Assembly: GCA_017409875.1 (NCBI GenBank)
Contig: JAFQRW010000006.1
Location: forward strand, 1 to 64,000
DNA length: 64,000 bases
DNA from: Clostridia bacterium
Lineage (GTDB): Bacteria; Bacillota; Clostridia; RGIG6154
Reading direction: 5' to 3'
Each line of letters opens with the position of its first letter. Position 1 is the stretch's first letter. Below the pieces are notes generated by a model. That model saw only the letters and a program-made list of their open reading frames with translations, did not search any database and had not been told where the DNA came from. Both the position numbers and the translations under genes were made by a program. Below, one piece after another: positions 35,485-45,783 of this stretch.

Positions 35485-37296
35485 TTAATATATACAAAAT
35501 CCGTACTTTAAGAGGTAATGTTTGTTACTATAGCATTCTGAGTTTTTTGAAAGTAAAACATCATCAGGAATTAAATACGGCTCGACAGACAGGTTTAGCA
35601 CGCAGGTTAGTTTGCCGCGGCAAAATTTTATAACATTATCCTTAGAGCAAAATTTGATATCGCCTGTTTTTAAGTCGATATGTTTATTTTTAATTTTTGC
35701 AAGCTGAGCATAAAAATCGGTTAAAAGGCTGGTTGTTTTTCCCCAGTCGAAAAATCTTCTGTTAAAAGGGTCTTCAAAGCCTTGCATACCTATTTCGTCG
35801 CCGTAATATATGCTTGGGCTACCAGGGAGAGTGAATTCTAAGAAAACTGCTGCATAAAGCCTTTCTAAGGCATTATGTAAATTTTGCTCAGGCAGTGTAT
35901 ATTCTGCTTTTTGCGATTTGGAAAGGCTAAAATCAGCCTCGCCTAAAATTGTCAGAATTCTTGGAGTATCGTGGGTTGACAAAAGGTTCATCACAGAGTC
36001 TAAAACGGGTTTTGGATAGTTTTCTGTGATTGTCATTACACGGTTTTCAAAATCCTGAGGCGAAATTTTATCTAAAAGCAAATTTATTATTGCGTTTTTA
36101 AACGGGTAATTCATCACAGAGTCAAGCTCTGTGCCTAAAAGATACTTTCTTCTTACGCCGTAGCTTACTTTGTTTGACGCATCCTCCCATACTTCGCCAA
36201 TAACAATGGCGTCTTTTTTTATTTCCTTTACTTTTTTATTTAAAAGGTATATAAACTTATCGCCAAGCTCATCGGCAACATCTAAGCGATAACCGTCTGC
36301 ACCTTTTTTAAGCCAATACTCTATTACACTGTTTTCTTCCTCAATTATGTAATTTATATAATCCGGGTTAGTTTTATCAATGGCAGGCAGTGTTTCAATA
36401 CCCCACCAACAGTCATATTTTTCGGGGTAATTTTGGAATTTGTACCAATTTTTATACACAGATATTTCGTTTGTATAAGCACCTGTTCCAAAACGATTCT
36501 TTTTATCAAAATATATGCTGTCACTTCCGGTGTGAGAAAAAACACCGTCTAATATAATCCTGACGCCTTGTTTGTGAGCTGATTTACAAAGGTCTTCAAA
36601 ATCTTCTTCGTTTCCTAACATCGGGTCAATTTTTTTATAGTCGCAGGTATCATAGCGATGGTTTGAATACGCTTTGAAAATAGGGTTTAAATATATAATA
36701 TTTACACCCAGGGCTTTAAGATATGGGATTTTTTCTTCAATTCCTTTTAATGTTCCGCCATAAAAATCGTTATTTAAGATTTCGCCATTAACAGGCAAAA
36801 ATTCAGGACATTCGTGTGTGGAATTATGAATGGTATAAGGAGTCAGTTTTTCAGACAAATCATACTTACCTGAAATGTTAAATCTATCGGGAAAAATCTG
36901 ATAGTAAACTGCACCTTTTGACCAGTCAGGGGTATCAAAATTTTCGTCAAAGCAGATAAGCTGCCATTTTTCGCCCTCTTCAATGTTAGTATCATTTGTA
37001 CCATATTTAAAAAGTTTGAATTTTGAGTTTAAAGTGCTTATTTCAAAATAATAAAAATAAAGACCGATATCATAAATGCTAATACTGCCGCCAAAAATTT
37101 CATATTGGTCTAAAATCTCTTTTTTTTCAAGTAAAAAAGATTTGTAAAAACCGTCATCTGTTTCAAATATTAAATTAACTGCGGTTGTTTGACAGGATGT
37201 TGGAATATGAATGCTAAATTCACATTTCTCGCCTTGCCTTACGCACCCGAAAGGTTTTTTGTATTTTTCATTTTTACTGTCAAATAAAATTCTCAA
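35485..37296 (-). CDS. GH13 alpha-glucan hydrolase (neopullulanase/cyclomaltodextrinase-like)
   Basis: 603 residues. N-terminal beta domain (1-115) as in GH13 subfamily enzymes, then the barrel: GAVYYQIFPDRF, region I DGVFSHTG, region II GYRLDVADE with nucleophile D339, region III IGEVWED with acid/base E368, and region IV LLSTHDTPR with D443. No signal peptide, so a cytoplasmic enzyme that trims maltodextrins or glycogen branches. It is last in the glycogen operon, after a hairpin that may lower its expression; with GlgP it provides glycogen breakdown. Confidence 0.88.
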   Translation of the reverse strand: MRILFDSKNEKYKKPFGCVRQGEKCEFSIHIPTSCQTTAVNLIFETDDGFYKSFLLEKKEILDQYEIFGGSISIYDIGLYFYYFEISTLNSKFKLFKYGTNDTNIEEGEKWQLICFDENFDTPDWSKGAVYYQIFPDRFNISGKYDLSEKLTPYTIHNSTHECPEFLPVNGEILNNDFYGGTLKGIEEKIPYLKALGVNIIYLNPIFKAYSNHRYDTCDYKKIDPMLGNEEDFEDLCKSAHKQGVRIILDGVFSHTGSDSIYFDKKNRFGTGAYTNEISVYKNWYKFQNYPEKYDCWWGIETLPAIDKTNPDYINYIIEEENSVIEYWLKKGADGYRLDVADELGDKFIYLLNKKVKEIKKDAIVIGEVWEDASNKVSYGVRRKYLLGTELDSVMNYPFKNAIINLLLDKISPQDFENRVMTITENYPKPVLDSVMNLLSTHDTPRILTILGEADFSLSKSQKAEYTLPEQNLHNALERLYAAVFLEFTLPGSPSIYYGDEIGMQGFEDPFNRRFFDWGKTTSLLTDFYAQLAKIKNKHIDLKTGDIKFCSKDNVIKFCRGKLTCVLNLSVEPYLIPDDVLLSKNSECYSNKHYLLKYGFCIY

Positions 37297-37322
37297 AATT
37301 AAATGCCCCTTAATTTAAAATC

Positions 37323-37352
37323 TTTCCGCAGCAGATTACCTGCTGCGGAAAA
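37323..37352 (-). terminator. Strong hairpin between glgP and the GH13 gene
   Basis: Perfect 12-bp stem TTTCCGCAGCAG / CTGCTGCGGAAA with a 5-nt loop. The T-run on the minus strand is weak (GATTTT), so it may be a partial terminator or an mRNA 3'-end stabiliser. Confidence 0.5.
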
Positions 37353-37363
37353 CAAAAAATATT

Positions 37364-39778
37364 TTAATACTTAATATTCCAGATGTTATCTGCGTACTCT
37401 TTAACAGCACGGTCTGCAGAGAAAATTCCTGCTTTTGCAATGTTTACAAGTGACATATTAGTAAATTTTTCTCTGTCTTTATAAGTGTCAGACACTCTTT
37501 GCTGAGCTTTTACATAAGAGTCAAAGTCTGCTATTGTCATATAGGCGTCTGCTACACCAAATCCGTTGGTTAAGAGTGATTTTGCAATATCGTCAAATCT
37601 TGCACCTAATACATTTGATGTAAGCATATCAAGTACTGCTTTTAAATCGTGGTTTGATGTTATAAAGTCTGTAGGAGAGTAGCCTCTTTGCCAAAGTGCT
37701 TCAACTTCGTGTGCTTTAAGACCGAATAAAAAGATATTGTCCTCACCGACTGCTTGAGCGATTTCAACGTTTGCGCCGTCTAAAGTTCCAAGCGTTACTG
37801 CACCGTTAATCATAAGCTTCATATTTCCTGTACCTGATGCCTCTTTGCCTGCGATTGAAATCTGCTCTGAAATATCGGCAGCAGGGATGATGATTTCAGC
37901 TAAAGATACTTTGTAATCTTCAATAAATACAACCTTTATTTTGTCACGCACCTGCGGGTCTGCATTGATAGTGTTTGAAATTGCAACAATCAAGCGGATA
38001 ATCTGCTTTGCCATAAAATAGCCTGATGATGCTTTGGCAGCAAATACAAATGTTCTCGGCGTTACATCAAGGTTCGGATTTTCCTTGATTTTTCTATAAA
38101 GATGCAAGATATGAAGAGCGTTCAAAAGCTGACGCTTGTATTCATGAAGTCTCTTAATCTGAATATCAAAAAGAGAATCAGGGTCAACGTTTATTCCGCC
38201 TGCTTTTGCAATGTAATCGGCAAGCTGAACCTTTTTAATTTTCTTGATTTTATTAAGATTTTCCAAAACGGTTTTGTCACCGTGGAACTTAATAAGCTTT
38301 TCAAGCTCTGTTGAATCATTTTTAAAGCCGTCACCGATAAGTGTTGATAAATATTCGGTAAGCTCGGGATTTGCCTGACAAAGCCATCTTCTGTAGGCAA
38401 TACCGTTTGTTACATTTGTAAATTTTTCTTTGTCTACATTGTAGTAATCTCTAAAAATGCTGTTAACTAAAATGTCGCTGTGAAGTTTTGAGACGCCGTT
38501 GACCTTATGACAGCACGCTAAACACAGGTTTGCCATTTTTACTTCGCCGTTTGAAATTATTGACATATAGTCAATTTTTGCAACATCGCCGGGATAGATT
38601 TTGTTTAAATCAGCAATCAAACGGCGGTTGATTTCAGCAACAATCTGATGTATTCTGGGAAGCTGAGATTTAAACATATTTTCGTTCCAACGCTCTAAAG
38701 CTTCGCTCATAACAGTGTGATTTGTATAGGTAAGTGTTTTTTTGCAGATTTCCCATGCATCATCCCAACCGTAGCCGTAATCATCCATTAAAATTCTCAT
38801 AAGCTCGGGAACGCAAAGCGATGGGTGAGTATCATTAATATGAACTGCAACCTTATCACCTAAATTATCAAGTGTTCCATATTTTTTTATGTGTTTTGAA
38901 ATAATATTCTGAAGTGATGCGCAAACAAAGAAATACTGTTGTTTTACACGCAAAATTTTGCCGTCCATATGGTCATCGGCAGGATACAGGATTTTTGAAA
39001 TAACTTCTGCTTTTGTGTTTTCTTCTAAGGCTTTTGCATAGTCGCCACGGGAAAATGCAGTCATATCAATGCTTTTTGGAGATTTTGCGCTCCACAAAAC
39101 AAGCTTGTTTACGGCATTTGAATTGTAACCTGATATAAACATATCATAAGGCACTGCTAAAACTGTGCTGTAATCAACATGCTCGGCATGGTAGCCGTTT
39201 TCGTCAAAGTACTCGTTTACTCTTCCGCCAAATTTAACTTCAACAGATTCGTCGGGACGTGCCTGAAGCCATACGTCACCGCCGTCTAACCAGTTATCAG
39301 GAAATTCCATCTGCCAGCCGTCAATAATTTTTTGTTTAAAAATACCAAATTCATACCTTATTGAAAAACCTGTTGCGGGTATACCACAGGTGGTAAGTGA
39401 GTCCATATAGCAAGACGCAAGTCTGCCTAAGCCCCCGTTACCAAGACCTGCATCAGGCTCCATTTCATAAAGGTCTTTAATATCAGTTCCCACGCTTTTT
39501 AATGCTTCTTCAAAATAGTCGGTAAGACTTAAGTTGAACAAGTTGTTTTTAAGTGAAGTTCCTACTAAAAATTCCATTGACATATAGTATGCCTGCTTGC
39601 CTTCGCTATCACTTACCTGTTTGTTAAAAGCGATATTTTTTTCAATTAAAATATCCCTTATGCTAAGGCAAACAGTTTTGTAAATCTGTTTTTGGGTTGC
39701 GTTTTTAAGATTGCATCCAAATTCCAAAAGACACCTTTCGTCTAAAGTTTTAAGTATTGCTTTTGATTCTTTTTTCAT
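37364..39778 (-). CDS. glgP: Glycogen phosphorylase
   Basis: 804 residues, family size. YYMSMEFLVGTSLKNNL near the N-terminus, PDAGLGNGGLGRLASCYMDS, ITNGIAYRRWL-like block (FTNVTNGIAYRRW), and the PLP-lysine region EASGTGNMKLMINGAVTLGTLDGANVEI with AGKEASGTGNMK are typical. It releases glucose-1-phosphate from alpha-1,4-glucan ends. 14 bp downstream of glgA. Confidence 0.97.
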   Translation of the reverse strand: MKKESKAILKTLDERCLLEFGCNLKNATQKQIYKTVCLSIRDILIEKNIAFNKQVSDSEGKQAYYMSMEFLVGTSLKNNLFNLSLTDYFEEALKSVGTDIKDLYEMEPDAGLGNGGLGRLASCYMDSLTTCGIPATGFSIRYEFGIFKQKIIDGWQMEFPDNWLDGGDVWLQARPDESVEVKFGGRVNEYFDENGYHAEHVDYSTVLAVPYDMFISGYNSNAVNKLVLWSAKSPKSIDMTAFSRGDYAKALEENTKAEVISKILYPADDHMDGKILRVKQQYFFVCASLQNIISKHIKKYGTLDNLGDKVAVHINDTHPSLCVPELMRILMDDYGYGWDDAWEICKKTLTYTNHTVMSEALERWNENMFKSQLPRIHQIVAEINRRLIADLNKIYPGDVAKIDYMSIISNGEVKMANLCLACCHKVNGVSKLHSDILVNSIFRDYYNVDKEKFTNVTNGIAYRRWLCQANPELTEYLSTLIGDGFKNDSTELEKLIKFHGDKTVLENLNKIKKIKKVQLADYIAKAGGINVDPDSLFDIQIKRLHEYKRQLLNALHILHLYRKIKENPNLDVTPRTFVFAAKASSGYFMAKQIIRLIVAISNTINADPQVRDKIKVVFIEDYKVSLAEIIIPAADISEQISIAGKEASGTGNMKLMINGAVTLGTLDGANVEIAQAVGEDNIFLFGLKAHEVEALWQRGYSPTDFITSNHDLKAVLDMLTSNVLGARFDDIAKSLLTNGFGVADAYMTIADFDSYVKAQQRVSDTYKDREKFTNMSLVNIAKAGIFSADRAVKEYADNIWNIKY

Positions 39779-39792
39779 TTATATTGTCCTTT

Positions 39793-41244
39793 CTAAATGC
39801 TGCTATAAATATCCATATATTTTTGAGCAGATGTTTTCCACCCAAGGTCATAGCTTGAAATTTTCTTCTTAATAGCTTTGAGCTTGTCTTTATCATATCT
39901 GTAAAAATCTACAGCACGGCTTACAGCGCCTAACATATCGTGGGCATTGTAGCCTTTAAATGTAAATCCTGCACCATCAACTGTTTCGGGATTGATTGGT
40001 GGTACGGTATCAACAAGCCCGCCCGTTTCCCTTACAATCGGAATGGAAGCATATCTCATTGCAATCAGCTGTGAAAGACCGCAAGGTTCGCTTTTTGATG
40101 GCATCAGGAAAAAGTCAGACCCTGAATAAATCTCCTTTGCAAGAGAAGATGAAAATGTGATGTTTGAAGAAACCTTGCCAGGGTATGAGTATGCCATAAA
40201 ATTAAACAGGTCTTCATATTTTTTCTCACCTGTGCCCAAAACCACAAGCTCAATTCCGAGGTTTACAAGTTCGTGTGCTACATATTCAACTAAATCAAGA
40301 CCTTTGTGTGACACAAGTCTTGAAATCATTGCAACCACAGGAATGTCAGGATTAACCTCAAGACCTAATTTTTCCTGCAAATGTTTTTTACAAGCATCTT
40401 TTCCGCTTAAGTCTGAAGGAGAAAACTTTTCTTTTATTACATTATCGGTTTTGGGATTGTAAAGCTTATCGTCAATACCATTTACAACACCGGTAAGCTT
40501 ATAAGAGTTTTCTCTTAAAATATTTTCCAGACCGTGAGCAAAATAAGCATGGCAAATTTCGTGGGAATATGTCTTTGAAACTGTTGTGATTTTATCACAA
40601 AGAACAATTCCGGTTTTTAAAGCATTAACGCAACCATCAAAGGTTATAATGTTTGTCCACTCGTCTCCTACACCTAAAACTTCGTCTTTAAAATCGGGGT
40701 TTGCCTTGCCCTGATATTCTATATTGTGAATAGTAAGCATGGTTTTTGCGTTGCCATAAAGACCCTGAGACTGATAATGAGCTTTTAAAAACAGAGGTAT
40801 AAAGCCTGTTTGCCAGTCATTGCAGTGAATAATATCAGGCGAAAAATCCATAAAAGGAATTGCCTCTAAAACTGCCTTTGAGAAAAACGCAAAACGCTCA
40901 CCATCGTTATAATATCCGTATCCGCTTGCTGCAAAATAATAGTCATTATCTATAAAATAATAGATAAGGTCTTCACGTTTGTTTTTGCCGACACCAGTAT
41001 TTTTGTGAACCGCCTTAAAAAGTCCGGCATACACATTTCTCCATGCAAGAGGTACTGAAAAGCTTGCAACATATTCAATGTTTAACTCGTTGTTGTTTTT
41101 TATATCACCGTAGTAGGGTAGTATAACGCAAACTTTATTACCTTTAATTTTTGTGAGTTCAAGAGGAAGGGAGCCGGCAACGTCTCCCAACCCACCTGAT
41201 TTAACGTAGGGCATGGCCTCGCTTGCTGCATATAATATATTCAT
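39793..41244 (-). CDS. glgA: Glycogen synthase (GT5)
   Basis: 483 residues. ADP-glucose-binding KSGGLGDVAGSLP at residues 16-28, HCNDWQTGFIPL, and the C-terminal GSDFFLMPSKSEPCGLSQLIAMRYAS with RETGGLVDTV. It extends glycogen from ADP-glucose made by GlgC/GlgD. Confidence 0.97.
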   Translation of the reverse strand: MNILYAASEAMPYVKSGGLGDVAGSLPLELTKIKGNKVCVILPYYGDIKNNNELNIEYVASFSVPLAWRNVYAGLFKAVHKNTGVGKNKREDLIYYFIDNDYYFAASGYGYYNDGERFAFFSKAVLEAIPFMDFSPDIIHCNDWQTGFIPLFLKAHYQSQGLYGNAKTMLTIHNIEYQGKANPDFKDEVLGVGDEWTNIITFDGCVNALKTGIVLCDKITTVSKTYSHEICHAYFAHGLENILRENSYKLTGVVNGIDDKLYNPKTDNVIKEKFSPSDLSGKDACKKHLQEKLGLEVNPDIPVVAMISRLVSHKGLDLVEYVAHELVNLGIELVVLGTGEKKYEDLFNFMAYSYPGKVSSNITFSSSLAKEIYSGSDFFLMPSKSEPCGLSQLIAMRYASIPIVRETGGLVDTVPPINPETVDGAGFTFKGYNAHDMLGAVSRAVDFYRYDKDKLKAIKKKISSYDLGWKTSAQKYMDIYSSI

Positions 41245-41274
41245 TTAAACACCTTAGCCTTTATTTGTCTTGAA

Positions 41275-42393
41275 TTAAGAAACAATAGTTCCCTTTGGTA
41301 TAATAAGAGGGATTTCGGGCGAACCCTTTAAAGCAACATTATCCTCTATAATTACATTTTTGTCAACTATAACATATTCAAGGCTTGCACCTTTTCCTAT
41401 TTTAGCCCCTTGCATTACAATACTGTTTTTAACTAAAGAGCCTTTTTTAAGATGCACGTCTCTGAAAAAGATTGAGTCTTTGGCAGTTCCGATCATAGTA
41501 CAACCGTCGGCGATGATGCAACCTTCAATAACCGAGTCTTTGTGATAAAATGACGGAGCTTCGTCACGTACTTTTGTATAAATGGGCGCGCCTTTTGAGA
41601 ATATTTCATCACGCACTGTAAGGTCCATAAGCTTGAAATTGTTTTCAAAATATGACTTTATACTGTGATTTCTCAAAACAGTTTTTTCAAATTTATAGAC
41701 ATTCAGATTTAAATTTCCAAGGTTAAATTCGTCCTGGAGATAATCTCTTTCAAAGCTGAATCTTCCGCGCGAAACATAATCTTCTATAGTTTGTATCAGC
41801 CTTTTGCGTTCAATTACAAACATTCCCATTCCAACAAGCCAGCTTTGGTCGATAAGTTTTCCGATTGATATGTCGGTTACTTTGTTTCCCGCACACTTTA
41901 CAAAAAGGTCAGAATCGGTAAACTGTTCGCCCTGTTGTGCAGGAGCGGCAATAACTGTAATGTCTGCACCTGATTTTTTATGATTTTCAATTACATCTTC
42001 AAAATTTATATTGCATATTACAGTAGTATCGCACATTATGACGTACTTTTCTTTGTTTGCATTTAAAAACGAAAGGGCGTTTTCCAATGCCTCTAAATTT
42101 CCTCTGTATACATTGGTAAAACCTGTTGAAAATGGGGGCAAGATATAAACTCCGGAATTTTTTCTGTTCAAATCCCATTCGCTGCAGCTTCCCAAATGGT
42201 CCATGAGTGACTGGTAATTGTATTTTGTAATAATTCCCACAGAGGTAAGGGAGGAGTTTGCCATATTTGAAAGAACAAAGTCGATAAATCTGTATCTTCC
42301 GCCAAAAGGCATTGAAGCAACAGTTCTGCGCTTTGTAAGCTCACCCATTGCAACATCATATATATTTGAAAAAATAATGCCTATTGAATTCAT
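41275..42393 (-). CDS. glgD: GlgD subunit of glucose-1-phosphate adenylyltransferase
   Basis: 372 residues. It has the nucleotidyltransferase fold and left-handed beta-helix of GlgC but a degenerate N-terminal loop: [20 protein letters not shown] instead of the GGxGxRL of GlgC. In Bacillus and Clostridia GlgD forms a heteromer with GlgC and modulates it. Its ATG overlaps the glgC stop by 4 bp, which couples their translation and fits a complex of the two. Confidence 0.94.
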   Translation of the reverse strand: MNSIGIIFSNIYDVAMGELTKRRTVASMPFGGRYRFIDFVLSNMANSSLTSVGIITKYNYQSLMDHLGSCSEWDLNRKNSGVYILPPFSTGFTNVYRGNLEALENALSFLNANKEKYVIMCDTTVICNINFEDVIENHKKSGADITVIAAPAQQGEQFTDSDLFVKCAGNKVTDISIGKLIDQSWLVGMGMFVIERKRLIQTIEDYVSRGRFSFERDYLQDEFNLGNLNLNVYKFEKTVLRNHSIKSYFENNFKLMDLTVRDEIFSKGAPIYTKVRDEAPSFYHKDSVIEGCIIADGCTMIGTAKDSIFFRDVHLKKGSLVKNSIVMQGAKIGKGASLEYVIVDKNVIIEDNVALKGSPEIPLIIPKGTIVS

Positions 42394-43562
42394 AATTTAA
42401 CCTCCTGACCTGAAACGACTGCGCCGCTTGGCACAACTTTGTCATGACCGATAACGCTGATTTTTTTGTCGTCTGTTCCAACTGAAGCATTTTCTTCTAT
42501 AACGCAGTCTTCGCCTATTATAGAATAGTTAACACAAGCGCCCTTTTTAATAACGGTGTTAGGCATTATAACGCTGTTTTCAACTACTGCGCCTTCTTCT
42601 ATTTCACAGCCTACAGAAATAACTGAGTTTTTGGCTGTACCTTTAATAACACAGCCTTCTGAAACAAAAGAGTTTTCCAAAACGGCATCTTTTGAAATAT
42701 AGCTTGAAGGTTTTGCATAGTTTCTTGCGTAAATTCTAAAGTCGGGGTCTTTGAGCTGAACAGGAATTTCGGGGTCTAAAAGGTCCATATTAGCTTCCCA
42801 AAGACTCTCAATAGTTCCCACATCTTTCCAGTAGCCTTCAAACAGATAAGCAAAAAGCTTTTTGTTATCATTTAAAAGCTTTGGAATAATATCTTTGCCA
42901 AAATCATTGGAAGATGACGGATTTTTTTCGTCTTCGATAAGATACTGTTTTAAAATCTGCCAGTTAAATATATAAATTCCCATAGATGCTTTTGTGCTTT
43001 TTGGCTGTTTTGGTTTTTCCTCGAATTCATAGATTGAACCGTCGTCGTTTAAATTCATAATGCCGAATCGTGATGCTTCTTCAAGCGGAACGTCTAAAAC
43101 TGCTATTGTGCAATCCGAACCTTTTTCCTTGTGATAATCAAGCATTTTTGAATAATCCATTTTGTAAATATGGTCGCCCGACAAGACTATAACATAATCG
43201 GGATTGTAACGGTCTACAAAGTGTATGTTCTGATAAATAGCATTTGCGGTACCTTTGTACCATTCGCTTTTTTTGCTTTTTGCATAAGGAGGAAGAACAT
43301 GAACGCCCCCAAAGCTGCGATTTAAACCCCACGGCCTACCGTTTCCTATATAATCGTTAAGTTCAAGAGGCTGATACTGAGTCATAATTCCGACAGTATC
43401 CAACCCTGAATTTACACAGTTTGATAAAGGAAAGTCGATAATTCTGTACTTTCCTCCAAAAGGAACTGCCGGTTTTGCGGTGTGCTTTGTGAGTACACCC
43501 AGTCTGCTTCCCTGACCGCCTGCTAAAAGCATAGCCACGCATTTTTTACGCCTTTCTTGCAT
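42390..43562 (-). CDS. glgC: Glucose-1-phosphate adenylyltransferase, catalytic subunit
   Basis: 390 residues. The catalytic loop [22 protein letters not shown] is intact, followed by the [17 protein letters not shown] substrate region, [12 protein letters not shown] with the metal aspartate, and a hexapeptide-repeat C-terminus ([20 protein letters not shown]). It makes ADP-glucose from ATP and glucose-1-phosphate. GGAGG-like site before the ATG; 20 bp after glgB. Confidence 0.97.
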   Translation of the reverse strand: MQERRKKCVAMLLAGGQGSRLGVLTKHTAKPAVPFGGKYRIIDFPLSNCVNSGLDTVGIMTQYQPLELNDYIGNGRPWGLNRSFGGVHVLPPYAKSKKSEWYKGTANAIYQNIHFVDRYNPDYVIVLSGDHIYKMDYSKMLDYHKEKGSDCTIAVLDVPLEEASRFGIMNLNDDGSIYEFEEKPKQPKSTKASMGIYIFNWQILKQYLIEDEKNPSSSNDFGKDIIPKLLNDNKKLFAYLFEGYWKDVGTIESLWEANMDLLDPEIPVQLKDPDFRIYARNYAKPSSYISKDAVLENSFVSEGCVIKGTAKNSVISVGCEIEEGAVVENSVIMPNTVIKKGACVNYSIIGEDCVIEENASVGTDDKKISVIGHDKVVPSGAVVSGQEVKL

Positions 43563-43582
43563 ATAAAATCCTCCTTAGCTTT

Positions 43583-45454
43583 TTAGTCGATTTTTTGATA
43601 ATATACCGCACTCATAGGTGGGATAGTTAGGCTTATTGAGTGGTTTAGTCCGTGCATAGGTGCTTTTTTTGATTTTACTTTACTTAGTTTTGTTCCGGTG
43701 CCGCCGTAAGATAGCTTATCACTTGAGAAAACAGGCTTGTAAGTGCCTTCGTAAGGAACGCCTATCTTATATTTTTTGCGCATAACAGGGCAGAAATTAA
43801 CAACCGCAATAATTTCATTACCTTTTTTGTCAATTCTCCTGAAGGCAAGTACACTTTGTGCGCTATCGTCAGGAACTATCCATGAAAAACCGTTCCAATC
43901 CGATTCGTTTTCCCAAAGAGGCGGGTTATTTAAATAAAACTCATTCAAGTCTTTAACAAACTCGTGCATCTTTTTGTGAGCATCATATTGTAGCAAAAGC
44001 CAATCAAGCTCTTTTTTGAAATCCCATTCGATAAACTGTGCAAATTCATTGCCCATAAAACTGATTTTTTTACCCGGATGCGCCATCATGTATCCGTAAA
44101 ACGCACGCAAATTGTTGAATTTTTCCTGATAATCTCCCGGCATTTTGTTAATCATAGAGCATTTGCCGTGAACTACCTCGTCGTGCGACAGGGGGAGTAT
44201 GAAGTTCTCTGAAAATGCATAAGTAAGAGAAAACGTTACATTGTTATGCATGCCTTTTCTAAAGAGCGGGTCTTTTGACATATAGCTTAGCATATCGTTC
44301 ATCCAACCCATATTCCATTTGAAGTTAAATCCAAGACCTCCTGAAGAGGGTGGCTTTGTAATCATTGGAAATGCGGTGGATTCTTCGGCAATCATCAAAA
44401 CCTCGGGTTTGTTCTTAAAAGAGGTTTCGTTGAGCTGCTTTAAAAAGTCGATAGCCTCTAAATTATAGTTTCCGCCAAAAGCATTAGGACGCCAAGCACC
44501 GTCTTTTTTTCCATAGTCTAAATAAAGCATTGAGGCAACTGCGTCAAGGCGGAATCCGTCAATATGATAAAAATTCTGCCAGAATATTACATTTGATATT
44601 AAAAACGACTTAACTTCATTTCTGCCGTAGTCAAAAATTCTGGTTCCCCAGTCAGGGTGGTCGCTTTTTAACGGGTCTTGATACTCATAGCACGCCGTAC
44701 CGTCAAAATTCATAAGACCGTGCTCATCTTTCGGAAAGTGCGCACCTACCCAATCTAAAATAACGCCTATGTCAAGTTTATGGCAACAGTCAACAAAATA
44801 TGCGAAGTCCTCCGGCGTGCCATAGCGCGAGGTGGGGCAGTAATACCCTGTTACCTGATATCCCCAGGATGGGTCAAACGGATATTCTGTTACAGGCATT
44901 ATTTCAATATGGGTGTAACCCATTTTTTTGGCGTAAGCAGGAAGCTCCTTTGCCAAATCTTTATAGCTATAGGGATTACCGTCTTTGTGCATTTTCCACG
45001 AGCCTAAATGAACCTCGTAAATATTCATTGGCGAGCAAAAAACATTTTTTCTTTTATTTTTTTTGATAAACTCAGAGTCTGTCCATTTAAAATTTGAAAT
45101 ATCATAAATTTTAGATGCAGTATCAGGACGTGTTGCACAGTGAAAGGCATAAGGGTCAGCCTTTAAGACAGTTTTGCCGTTTTGGTCAGTAACTGCGTAT
45201 TTATAATTATCGTAGATTTTTGCATTTTTAATAATGCCTTCCCAAATTCCGCTACCGATAGCAAACATATAATGCTTTTTATCGTCCCAGTCATTAAAGT
45301 CACCGACTACAGACACGGATTTTGCATTTGGTGCCCACACTCTGAATACAAAACCGTCTTTGTGCGGATGGCATCCTAAAAGATTATGCGCACTATGGCT
45401 TATGCCTGATGCAAAGTCGGCTATCTGATTTTGAATTTTTAAAATATTATTCAT
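43583..45454 (-). CDS. glgB: 1,4-alpha-glucan branching enzyme (GH13)
   Basis: 623 residues. CBM48 domain (about 20-115, HKDGFVFRVWAPNAKSVSVVGDFNDW), then the barrel with TEYPFDPSWGYQVTGYY, FRLDAVASMLYLDYG, MIAEESTAFP and PLSHDEVVHGKCSM. It cuts alpha-1,4 chains and rejoins them as alpha-1,6 branches. First gene of glgB-C-D-A-P-GH13, all the enzymes needed for glycogen synthesis and phosphorolysis from one promoter. Confidence 0.97.
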   Translation of the reverse strand: MNNILKIQNQIADFASGISHSAHNLLGCHPHKDGFVFRVWAPNAKSVSVVGDFNDWDDKKHYMFAIGSGIWEGIIKNAKIYDNYKYAVTDQNGKTVLKADPYAFHCATRPDTASKIYDISNFKWTDSEFIKKNKRKNVFCSPMNIYEVHLGSWKMHKDGNPYSYKDLAKELPAYAKKMGYTHIEIMPVTEYPFDPSWGYQVTGYYCPTSRYGTPEDFAYFVDCCHKLDIGVILDWVGAHFPKDEHGLMNFDGTACYEYQDPLKSDHPDWGTRIFDYGRNEVKSFLISNVIFWQNFYHIDGFRLDAVASMLYLDYGKKDGAWRPNAFGGNYNLEAIDFLKQLNETSFKNKPEVLMIAEESTAFPMITKPPSSGGLGFNFKWNMGWMNDMLSYMSKDPLFRKGMHNNVTFSLTYAFSENFILPLSHDEVVHGKCSMINKMPGDYQEKFNNLRAFYGYMMAHPGKKISFMGNEFAQFIEWDFKKELDWLLLQYDAHKKMHEFVKDLNEFYLNNPPLWENESDWNGFSWIVPDDSAQSVLAFRRIDKKGNEIIAVVNFCPVMRKKYKIGVPYEGTYKPVFSSDKLSYGGTGTKLSKVKSKKAPMHGLNHSISLTIPPMSAVYYQKID

Positions 45455-45494
45455 ACAGGCTCATTCCTTAAATTGAATCAATTTATCTACCTTA

Positions 45495-45523
45495 ATATTA
45501 ACATATATTATACAAAAATTCAA
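45495..45523 (-). promoter_or_regulatory. Candidate promoter of the glycogen operon
   Basis: Minus strand: TTGAAT (45523-45518), 17-bp spacer, TAATAT (45500-45495). A better -10 match, TATAAT (45512-45507), lacks a matching -35, so the exact start is uncertain. The rest of the 45455-45783 gap is AT-rich with no gene and includes a small hairpin near 45602-45629. Confidence 0.4.
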
Positions 45524-45671
45524 CGATTTTTATGTTTTAAAATTCGTGTAATTCCACAAAAAAACTGTTAATTTTGTAACTTGATAAGCACAAATAAAAC
45601 CATATTTTTCAAAAAAATGTGAAAATATTATCTCTGAAAAGAAAAAAAATAAAAAAATTATTAAAAAAGTA

Positions 45672-45700
45672 TTGAAATTTTTTTTAAAATAGTTTATTAT
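45672..45700 (+). promoter_or_regulatory. Promoter of the mraZ division/wall cluster
   Basis: -35 TTGAAA (45672-45677), 17-bp spacer, -10 TATTAT (45695-45700). The transcript would start near 45707, immediately before the repeat array that MraZ is expected to bind. Confidence 0.65.
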
Positions 45701-45711
45701 ATAGGTAAAAG

Positions 45712-45747
45712 TGGGGGGAAGTGTCACGAAGTAGTAACAAAGTGGGG
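45712..45747 (+). promoter_or_regulatory. Putative MraZ operator repeats
   Basis: TGGGG at 45712 and 45743 with degenerate TGTCA (45722) and TAGTA (45732) between them, at a 10-11 bp period. MraZ proteins are known to bind several TGGGN-type direct repeats with 5-bp spacers upstream of their own gene. Placed just downstream of the promoter, this fits autorepression. Confidence 0.6.
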
Positions 45748-45783
45748 CATTTTACCCGATATTTTAATGAAAGGAGCAGGTAT

